This document shows positions 57,038 through 64,000 of a DNA stretch of 64,000 nt, one piece after another (position 1 is the stretch's first letter; each line of letters begins with the position of its first letter). Made by a program: the position numbers and the translations under genes. Source of the DNA: CAWAND01 sp963797485 (GTDB lineage: Bacteria; Chloroflexota; Anaerolineae; Anaerolineales; E44-bin32). The stretch is from the NCBI GenBank assembly GCA_963797485.1, contig CAWCPF010000003.1, positions 1,302,001 to 1,366,000 on the forward strand, read 5' to 3'. The notes beneath the pieces are model-generated. The model ran no database searches and was not told the origin of the DNA. It saw nothing but the letters and a program-made list of their open reading frames with translations.

Positions 57038-58294
57038 TCAATCCCCAGGCAGGGCTTCGACCGCCGCCGAGGGCCGCCTGCGCACCACCGTTTCGGGGAC
57101 GAAGCGCACGACCACCCAAACGGCCACCAGACACATGCCGGCGCCAATCAGGAACGGCAGCTCAAAGGAATAGACTGCCAACAGACCGGCCACCAGCGGG
57201 CCAAGCGCGATGCCGAGCCCAAACCCCATGGCCATCAAACCCATTTGCTGGCTTTCGCCGCCTGCACTGGACAGATCTCCGGCCAGGGCGAAGCCGGGTG
57301 CGGCGATGGCCGCCGACGCCACTCCCTGGAGGGCAGTGAAGCCGGTCAGTTGGAGGGAGGTGGCCGCTGTGCCAATGAGCGCCGTGGCAGGCGCCATCAG
57401 GAGCAGCCCGGCCACAATCAGACCCTTGCGGCCGATGCGGTCGGATAGCCGGCCAAGCGGCAGCTGGAAGACCAGCCGTGCAAACGTGAGCGCGCTGTAG
57501 GCGATACCAAATCCGAGGGCCGTTTGGCCCAGGCGGGCGTTGAATTGCGCTTCCAGCGTGGTCATCATCGAGAACGAGCTGGACATGATGAACATGGCCG
57601 CGCCCAGCGCCACCAACGGCCCGGTGAAGACCTGGCGGTTGAAGAGGTGGAAAGGTTTGAGCGGGGCGGTGGAGGCTTCCGGTGGGGGCTCTTTCACCAG
57701 CAACTGTACGAGGACAATCGCCAAAACCACGAACGCCGCGCCAGCGTAGAAAACCTGGGCGAAACCGTACGTGACCAGCAGATAACCCCCCAAAAGCGGG
57801 CCGCCGGCAAAGCCAACCATGCGCAGCGAAGTGTAGATGCCCATGGAACCGCCTCGGGTGCTGCGATTGGTGACCCGCGCCATCAAGCCCAGCGCGGCCG
57901 GCACAGTGAACGCCACGCCGACACCCTGAAGCATGCGCAGCAGCAGCAAATCGGAGTACCGGCTGGCCGAGACGAACCCAAGCGTGGCCAGGGCCATGAT
58001 GACCAGCCCGACCTGGATAAAAGGCTTGCGCCGGCTCATGCGGTCAGAGAGTGCGCCCGTCAGCGGCTGCAGGCCCGAGAACAGCAGACCGTAGAAAGAG
58101 ATCAGGATGCCCACCAAAACTGTTTGCGGCAGATCGCCCAGCAAGATCGAGGGGAGCTTGGCGACGTAGAGCGGGATGGCCACTACCAAGATGTTGTTGC
58201 CCAGGGCATCCGCCATCCGGGCAATGGAGAGAGCCATGACGACCCGGTTGGCGCCCAGATTCTCCGACAATCGAGCAATCAACACTGACTCCAT
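57038..58294 (-). CDS. Major facilitator superfamily transporter
   Basis: 418 residues with 12 hydrophobic segments. MFS signatures: LTGALSDRMSRRKPFIQVGL (motif A, loop 2-3) and its repeat LPLGRLSDRIGRKGLIVAGL in the second half, plus RMVGFAGGPLLGGYLLVTYG. The short loops and absence of a binding signature leave the substrate open; drug/metabolite efflux (DHA1 type) is the commonest role for this layout. A leader hairpin (58306-58330) lies 11 nt before the ATG. Confidence 0.88.
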   Translation of the reverse strand: MESVLIARLSENLGANRVVMALSIARMADALGNNILVVAIPLYVAKLPSILLGDLPQTVLVGILISFYGLLFSGLQPLTGALSDRMSRRKPFIQVGLVIMALATLGFVSASRYSDLLLLRMLQGVGVAFTVPAALGLMARVTNRSTRGGSMGIYTSLRMVGFAGGPLLGGYLLVTYGFAQVFYAGAAFVVLAIVLVQLLVKEPPPEASTAPLKPFHLFNRQVFTGPLVALGAAMFIMSSSFSMMTTLEAQFNARLGQTALGFGIAYSALTFARLVFQLPLGRLSDRIGRKGLIVAGLLLMAPATALIGTAATSLQLTGFTALQGVASAAIAAPGFALAGDLSSAGGESQQMGLMAMGFGLGIALGPLVAGLLAVYSFELPFLIGAGMCLVAVWVVVRFVPETVVRRRPSAAVEALPGD

Positions 58295-58305
58295 TCAACA
58301 AAAGC

Positions 58306-58330
58306 GGGGGAAAGCGGGTCGCCTTCCCCC
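58306..58330 (-). other. Leader hairpin of the MFS gene
   Basis: GGGGGAA / TTCCCCC with an inner GCG / CGC pair (25 nt). On the minus strand it is followed by GCTTTTG and then the ATG 12 nt later. It could block initiation or act as a weak attenuator. Confidence 0.45.
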
Positions 58331-58349
58331 GGCAGCGGGATGTCCGCTT

Positions 58350-58355
58350 ATTATA
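58350..58355 (-). promoter_or_regulatory. -10 element of the MFS gene
   Basis: TATAAT on the minus strand, 55 nt before the ATG and upstream of the leader hairpin. No clear -35. Confidence 0.4.
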
Positions 58356-58389
58356 TCCCCGGCGTAGAGCGGGCGCAGGGGAAACGGAG

Positions 58390-58418
58390 TTGGTCGCTTC
58401 GGCCGGGGGCGTTATAAT
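58390..58418 (+). promoter_or_regulatory. Promoter of glmS
   Basis: -35 TTGGTC (58390-58395, weak), 17-nt spacer, -10 TATAAT (58413-58418). Start near 58425, about 68 nt before the predicted ribozyme cleavage site. Confidence 0.6.
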
Positions 58419-58487
58419 GGGCCCACGTTCAGAAAGTTACGCCGCCGGACAAGGGAGGTGCACACCGGCCAAAACTAGGCACGGAAA

Positions 58488-58655
58488 GGACAGCGCATGG
58501 CCCCATCTACGGATGGGGTGACGAGGCCGAGGGTTCCTGGCTGCAAGGCGAGGCTAACCCCTCCCTTGGGCGATTGCCCGGGAGGGGGAAAATCGAGTGA
58601 TCAGCGGATGCCCTCCGGGCGAGCCACCGCCCGTTCCCTTTCCCCCTGAACTTCA
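58488..58655 (+). ncRNA. glmS ribozyme (glucosamine-6-phosphate-activated), with an unusual internal hairpin
   Basis: Placed directly upstream of glmS. Conserved parts in order: the cleavage-site context A|GCGC (58492/58493); the P1-type hairpin CCCCATC-TACG-GATGGGG (58501-58518); TGACGAGG (58519-58526), which contains the active-site G; GAGGG (58529-58533), which can pair with CCCTC (58611-58615); ATCGA (58592-58596); and GCGGATGCC (58604-58612). CGGGCG / CGCCCG then forms a further stem. Between GGGTT and ATCGA sits an extra segment of about 55 nt folding into CCCCTCCC / GGGAGGGG (58558-58587); known ribozymes have almost nothing there. The ribozyme cuts its own mRNA when GlcN6P is high. 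Borders are approximate. Confidence 0.8.
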
Positions 58656-58748
58656 ACTCTGCGCCAATACTGGGCCAGCGATGGACCGGACAAATACGCA
58701 GAGAGTGGCTTCACCCAATCCGAACGACATATGAGCATGGAGGCTTCC

Positions 58749-60593
58749 ATGTGTGGAATCGTGGGCTATGTCGGCGCGCGGGATGCCACGCCGATCATCT
58801 TCGAGGGACTCAAACGCCTGGAGTACCGCGGCTACGACTCGGCCGGTGTGGCGGTCATCGAAGACGGCAAAATCGAGGTGCGCCGCGAGGCCGGCAAACT
58901 CGACCGGCTCGGCCGTCTCCTGGCAGAACACCCGGTGAGCGGACCGACCGGCATTGGACATACCCGGTGGGCAACCCACGGCGAGCCGAATGCGCGCAAT
59001 GCGCACCCTCACTTGGGTGCGTCAGGTGAAGTGGTGGTCGTGCACAACGGGATCGTGGAGAATTTCATCGACCTGAAAGACGAGTTAACCGCCGAAGGGG
59101 TCGAATTCCAATCCGACACCGATACCGAGATCATCGTCCAGCTGGTCGACCGCTACCTGGCGGCAGGCGCGTCGCTCGACGAAGCCGCTCGCCGGGCCAT
59201 TGCCCAATTGGAGGGCGCCCATGGGATCGTCCTCATGTCCTTGCGCGAGCCGGACAAGATTGTGGCTGCCCGCGTCGGCAATGCCGGCGGTGTGGTGATC
59301 GGCAAGGGCGAGGGCGAGATGTTCGTGGCTTCCGATCTGCCCGCCATCCTTGAGCACACCCGGACTGTGGCGTTTCTCGAACCTGAGCAGATGGCCGTCG
59401 TGTCAAGAAGCGGGGCCGAGATCAAGTCGCTCAAGGACGGCGCCAGCCTGCCGGTCGACTATCAGCAAGTCGCCTGGGATCCGGTGGCGGCCGAAAAAGG
59501 CGAGTACAAGCATTTCATGCTCAAGGAAATCCACGAGCAGGTTCGTTCCCTGACCGACACTCTCGCAGGCCGGGTGGATTTCGAGGCCGGGCGAATCCTG
59601 CTCCCGCAGCTCAATTTGGATGGCGAACAGGCGCTCCGGTTGAAACGCATGGTCATCGTCGCGTGTGGGACCGCCAGCCATGCCGGCATGGTGGGGAAGA
59701 TCCTGATCGAACGTTTGGCTGGTTTGCCGGTCGAAGTCGACATCGCGTCTGAGTTTCGCTACCGGCAGCCGCTGGTCGATGGGGACACCGTCGTGCTGGC
59801 CATCAGCCAGAGCGGGGAGACCGCCGACACCCTGGCGGCAATGGCCGAGGGCCGTGACCGGGGAGCGACCATCTGGAGCATCGTGAACGCCATCGGCTCC
59901 CAGGCCATGCGCCTGGCCGATGGGACCATCGGCATGCAGGTTGGCCCCGAGATAAGTGTGGCCTCGACCAAGGCGTTCACTGCGCCGCTGGTAGACCTGT
60001 ATATGCTCGGCGTCCTGCTAGGGGACCTGCGAGGGCATCTCAGCGACCAGGAACGCCGCGAGCGCGTTCAGGCGCTCAGGCTGATCCCGGACCTGGCCAG
60101 CCGGACTCTGGATCGGGAGTCCGAAGTTGAGGCGCTGGCGAGGCGCATGAAGGATGCCCAACACTGCCTTTATTTGGGGCGGGGCATCCAGATGCCCATC
60201 GCCTATGAAGGCGCACTTAAGCTGAAGGAGATCTCCTACATTCACGCCGAAGCCTATCCTGCGGGTGAGATGAAGCACGGCCCGATTGCGCTGATCGACC
60301 GGCAAATGCCGGTGATCGCTCTTGCGCCGCGTGATCCGTGGTACGAGAAAATGCTCAGCCAGATCGAACAGGCGAAGGCCAGAGGCGGCATGGTGGTGGC
60401 CTTGGGGACCGAGGGTGACGATCGCCTGCCCGGGATCGCCGACCACATGCTGTGGATTCCCGAGGCGCCGTGGATGCTGGCCCCGGTGTTGGCCGCCATC
60501 CCCCTACAGCTGCTGGCCTACCACATCGCCGTGATGCGCGGGGCTGATGTTGACCAGCCGCGCAATCTGGCCAAAAGCGTCACGGTCGAATAG
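58749..60593 (+). CDS. glmS: Glutamine-fructose-6-phosphate aminotransferase (isomerising)
   Basis: Makes glucosamine-6-phosphate for peptidoglycan and other amino sugars. 614 residues. The start must be ATG 58749, because catalytic Cys1 follows it directly (MCGIVGYVG); GGAGG lies 6 nt upstream. Glutaminase domain: GIGHTRWATHGEPN, HNGIVEN, SDTDTEIIVQLVD. Two SIS domains: VACGTASHAGMVGK, ISQSGETADTLAAM, LYLGRGIQMPIAYEGALKLK, and C-terminal DQPRNLAKSVTVE. Regulation by the ribozyme above is strongly suggested. Confidence 0.97.
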   Translation: MCGIVGYVGARDATPIIFEGLKRLEYRGYDSAGVAVIEDGKIEVRREAGKLDRLGRLLAEHPVSGPTGIGHTRWATHGEPNARNAHPHLGASGEVVVVHNGIVENFIDLKDELTAEGVEFQSDTDTEIIVQLVDRYLAAGASLDEAARRAIAQLEGAHGIVLMSLREPDKIVAARVGNAGGVVIGKGEGEMFVASDLPAILEHTRTVAFLEPEQMAVVSRSGAEIKSLKDGASLPVDYQQVAWDPVAAEKGEYKHFMLKEIHEQVRSLTDTLAGRVDFEAGRILLPQLNLDGEQALRLKRMVIVACGTASHAGMVGKILIERLAGLPVEVDIASEFRYRQPLVDGDTVVLAISQSGETADTLAAMAEGRDRGATIWSIVNAIGSQAMRLADGTIGMQVGPEISVASTKAFTAPLVDLYMLGVLLGDLRGHLSDQERRERVQALRLIPDLASRTLDRESEVEALARRMKDAQHCLYLGRGIQMPIAYEGALKLKEISYIHAEAYPAGEMKHGPIALIDRQMPVIALAPRDPWYEKMLSQIEQAKARGGMVVALGTEGDDRLPGIADHMLWIPEAPWMLAPVLAAIPLQLLAYHIAVMRGADVDQPRNLAKSVTVE

Positions 60594-60736
60594 CCACCCT
60601 GCTCGGAGCCTCTTTCGAAGGGCCGGGTTCCAAAGTATATTTGAGGGCAGTGGCTGGGCGGCTGTCGTTTCGCGTTCCCTTCCCCGCAGGCCGTCCAAGG
60701 TACTCGATCGGTCCCAACCAAGTTGACGATTTCCCA

Positions 60737-60770
60737 GTCCCCAGGAGCGCGTGCGCCGCGCCCCTGGGAC
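60737..60770 (+). other. Strong hairpin between glmS and the cyclase gene
   Basis: GTCCC(C)AGG-A-GCGCG / CGCGC-C-CCTGGGAC with a 5-nt loop, without a T-run, 30 nt before the cyclase ATG. The rest of the 206-nt gap (60594-60799) shows no coding frame and no clear promoter or terminator. Confidence 0.45.
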
Positions 60771-60799
60771 TTCATAGACCGGCGGCGTGAGGCATAGCG

Positions 60800-63700
60800 A
60801 TGCACTGCCCGAATTGTTCGCACCAAAATCGAGCGGAGGCCAAGTTTTGCGAGAACTGCGGCCAGCCTCTGGAACGAATTGCCCCAATTGCCATACCCCG
60901 GTCAGTCCGGAAGCCAAGTTCTGCCACAACTGCGGGCACACCCTGGTGCCCGGCGAGGCCGAAGCCCGGGCCGCCCAGCCGACGCGCAGCCGGGGGCTGG
61001 AGGCGCTGCGCCAAAGCGCGCCGCGGGACGTGGCCGGAAAGATTCTGGCCGAACGTGAAAGGCTCCAGGGGGAGCGCAAGCTGGTCACCGCCCTGTTCGC
61101 CGACATCGTCGGATCGACGTCGCTGGCGGCCCAGATGGATCCTGAGGACTGGCGGGAGATTGTGGCCGGCGCCCACCAGCGCGTCAGCCAGGCCGTCTAC
61201 CGCTACGAGGGCACGATCGCGCAACTGCTCGGGGATGGGGTGCTGGCCTTCTTCGGCGCGCCGTTGGCCCACGAGGACGACTTGGAGAGGGCGATACGGG
61301 CCGGCCTCGAGATGCTCACCGGCATCGCTGAGTACGCCGCCGAGCTGAAGTCGTCCGGCAAGGTCAGTGACTTCCAGATGCGCGTTGGGCTCAACACCGG
61401 GCTGGTTGTGGTGGGGGACATCGGAACCGACCTGCACATGGAGTACCTGGCCGTCGGAGACACCGTCAACCTGGCCGCTCGCGTGCAATCGGCCGCTGAT
61501 CCGGGCAATCTGCTTATCACCGACAACACCTATCGCCTGGCCACGGGCCTGTTTGATTTTCAGGACCAGGGCGAGATTCAGGTCAAAGGCAAAGACGAAC
61601 CAATCCACGTCTTCTGCGTGCTGCGCGAAAGCAAAGGCGCCGTCCGTCGCCGCGGTATCGAGGGACTTGAGTTCGCGCTGGTGGGCCGTGAGCGCGAATT
61701 CGCCACCCTGAACCAGACTATCGAGGCATTGCGGAACGGCCACGGGTCGATTATCTCGCTGGTCGCCGAAGCCGGGCTGGGCAAATCCCGCCTGGTGGCC
61801 GAGTGGCGCAAGACCGTGCTGGCCTCGGGGGCCGTGTCACCGGAGCATTGGTTTGAGGGGCGCTGTGTTTCCTACGGGGCCAGCCTGGCTCACCACTTGA
61901 GCACCGATTTGATCCGCTCGCTCATCGGGGCCCCTCCGGGCAGCGCCCCGGAGGTCACCAAAGCCGCCTTGCGGGCGAGGCTGGAGCCGCTGCTCGAGGC
62001 TGACCTGGCTGAGGTCTACCCATTCATCGGCCACCTGCTGGGCCTCGACCTGGAAGACGACATGGCCGCCCGGGTCAAGTATCTGGAGGGTCAGGCGCTC
62101 CAGGCCAAGTATGTCTCGGCCTTCAAGCTGCTTCTGGCGAGCCTGGCCGAGGGCGGCCCGACGGTGATGGTGTGCGAAGACATTCACTGGGCGGACCCCT
62201 CGTCGGTGGAACTGGGTCTGCAGGTCATGCCTATTGTCCCGGAAATCCCTCTGGTCGTGGTGCTCATTTCTCGGCCGGACAAAGACACTCCCGGCTGGCG
62301 GATGATCGAGCAGGCAAGAGAGGTGGCTGGGGCCGGCGCGCTGGAGCTCCACCTGGCGCCTTTGACCGAGGCCGATAGCCGCCAGCTGGTGACCAACCTG
62401 CTGCGGGTCGAGGCGCTTCCCGAAGCGGTCCGCAAGCTCATCCTGGCCAAAGCCGAGGGCAATCCCTTCTTCGTCGAGGAAGTCATACGCATGCTGATCG
62501 ACCAGGGGCAGATCCGCTCCAAAGACGGCCAGTGGACGGTTGGCGAGGACTTGGGGTCGCTCGAAATCCCGGATACCCTGCAGGGGGTCCTGATGGCCCG
62601 AATTGATCGTTTGCCCGAGGAAGCCAAACGGACGTTGCAGGTGGCCTCGGTGATCGGGCGTCAATTCAAGGCCAGCATTCTTGAACAGGTCCTGAAGGAG
62701 ATCGGTCAGCCGTGACCCTGGTGTCTCAATTGAGCGCCCTGGAGGCGCGAGGCTTGGTGCGCAGCCTGGGCGATCCAGCCGATCCTGAATACTTGTTCCG
62801 CCACACCCTGTTCCAGGAGACAGCTTATCACTCGCTCCTGAGGGGTGAACGCGTCGACCTGCACCGGTCTGTGGCGCGTGTTTTGGAGATGGCCTACCCT
62901 GAGGATCACGAAAGCTTGGCCCCCATCCTTGGATATCACTTCCTGCAGGCGGGGGAAGACCTTAAGGCCCTGGACTACCTGACGGTCGCCGCCGAAGTCG
63001 CGGCCAAGATCTACGCCAATCAAGAGGCGCTTCAGCATTATCGCGACGCCATCGACTTGGCTCGCCGGGCCCGGCCCGAAGAAGTTTGTTTGGCCCGGCT
63101 GTATTCAGGCTGTGGCCGGGTCCATGAACTCATGGGAGATTTCGACGGTGCCTTGCAGACCTACCAAGCGATGGAGGACCTGGCCGGGGAACTTGGCTTC
63201 TCGAAGATGGCGCTTCAAGGCCGGGTGGCCCGAGATACCCTGCACAGCTCGCCATCCTCGGTGAGCGGGCACGAGCGTCAGAACTCGCAGGCTCAGGAAA
63301 CCCTCCGCTTGGCCCGAGAAGCCGGTGATCGGGAATCGGAGGCACGCTCTTTGTGGAACATGATGCTCGAGGGCTTCTTTTTCGGCCTTGAAGACCAATC
63401 CCGTGAGTTTGGGGAGCAGGCGCTGGTCATTGCGCACGAGATCGGCAACCGCGAGCTTCAAGCCTTTATTTCCAACGACTTGTCCCGGAACTACCTGTTC
63501 TACCGAGGCCGGTCCGACCGGGGTCTTCAGCTGGCCCAGCAGGCCCGTGAGCTTTGGGAGGAACTCGACAACCAGCCGATGTTGGCCGACAACTTGGCTG
63601 GATCGGGGATGTTTGCGTCCTACCGTGGGGATTACCCGACCGCTCTCGATTTCGCGGCGCGCGCCCTGACTATCAGCCAAAACATCGATAACCCCTGGGG

Positions 63701-64000
63701 CAAGTCCTACAGCCAATATAATCTCAATTTCGTCTTTGCAGAATTGGGAGACTTTCCCGAGGCGCTCCGCCGAGGGGATGAGGCGCTGCATTGGGCGCAG
63801 GTCGCCGGATTTATCGTCCCTGAAGTTACAACCCGGGCTTTCCAGGCCTGGATCCTCGCTCAACTCGGTCGATTCGACCAGGCCATCGAAGAAGGGGAAA
63901 GGGCGGTCGAATTCGGACGGCGAGCCATCCCGAGCTGGACGCCGGGCGCGCTGTCGTTCTTGGGGCTGGTTAAGCTGACGAAGGGCGATCTCGAAGGCGC
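60800..64000 (+). CDS. Zinc-ribbon / class III adenylate cyclase / AAA ATPase / TPR regulator (partial, two frame shifts)
   Basis: Starts with two zinc ribbons: MHCPNCSHQNRAEAKFCENC (Cys3, 6, 17, 20) and NCPNCHTPVSPEAKFCHNCG, in different frames because of one wrong base near 60870-60885. The cyclase domain has metal Asp in ALFADIVGSTSLAAQMD, LLGDGVLAFFGAPLAHEDD and AVGDTVNLAARVQ. The AAA/STAND part has Walker A SLVAEAGLGKSRLVAEW and Walker B MVCEDIHWADPSSVE. A second shift near 62712 (GGTCAGCCGTGACCC) puts the rest, LFRHTLFQETAYHSLL and a row of TPR-like repeats, in another frame, which stays open to the window edge. Such proteins are expanded in Chloroflexota and actinobacteria and likely work as nucleotide-gated scaffolds or signalling ATPases. 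Confidence 0.85.

Noticed and set aside
62705..62720. GTG at the second shift of the cyclase gene as the start of a separate TPR protein
   Set aside because: The sequence across the junction matches one continuous STAND-ATPase (ASVIGRQF ... LSALEARGLV ... LFRHTLFQE); a single wrong base fits better than two genes.

Overview
The window is a GC-rich bacterial chromosome segment, most likely from a member of the Chloroflexota (Anaerolineae-like). The evidence is the two DUF2298 ('Chlor_Arch_YYY') membrane proteins beside PMT-type glycosyltransferases, a mevalonate kinase / isopentenyl phosphate kinase pair, a zinc-ribbon/class III cyclase/AAA/TPR regulator, and a SufR-controlled suf operon with a Rieske protein. 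Taxonomy is inferred from gene content, not from a marker tree. No phage, IS element, integrase or CRISPR array is visible; this is core chromosome with one large cell-surface glycan locus.

Layout. 1-177: end of a sensor kinase. 219-6416 (minus strand): tig-clpP-clpX followed by a DUF1028 protein, a HAD phosphatase and rlmN. 6511-6595: tRNA-Leu(UAG). 6642-11618 (minus): an exonuclease/DinG helicase, efp, a Cys-rich protein and a HAD-DinB fusion. 11702-16379 (plus): MoxR, DUF58, DUF4129, an ECF-type sigma factor and a small membrane protein. 16467-23850: sufR and a SufT-like gene diverge from sufC-sufB-sufD-(103-aa ORF context)-sufS-sufU-Rieske. 24048-26782: pyruvate phosphate dikinase. 27031-31954 (minus): a methyltransferase/ATP-grasp fusion, LysE exporter, ParA-like ATPase and an unknown protein. 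32101-32692: an SH3b lipoprotein. 33080-37330 (minus): UbiA-type DPPR synthase, mevalonate kinase, isopentenyl phosphate kinase and ALDH7. 37478-41257: tlyA, lepA and a CDP-sugar epimerase. 41336-56254: seven tightly overlapping genes (flippase-like protein, GT4, methyltransferase, four giant PMT/DUF2298-type membrane proteins), then cmk. 57038-58294 (minus): MFS. 58488-60593: a glmS ribozyme and glmS. 60800-64000: a cyclase/AAA regulator running off the edge.

How the genes may work together. The isoprenoid genes (MVK, IPK, polyprenyl-phosphate phosphoribosyltransferase), glmS, the epimerase and the 15-kb membrane glycosyltransferase block read as a supply chain from precursors, to lipid-linked sugars, to glycan transfer on the outer face of the membrane. 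The suf block is a self-contained FeS assembly unit whose two divergent promoters share a nearly identical box covering the -10 elements.

Data quality. About twenty single-base frame shifts interrupt otherwise well-conserved genes (seven in clpX alone), plus one in-frame amber codon. In every gene with a single shift, total length shows a net +1 base. This points to insertion errors in the assembly more than to gene decay. Interrupted genes are annotated here over their whole extent.
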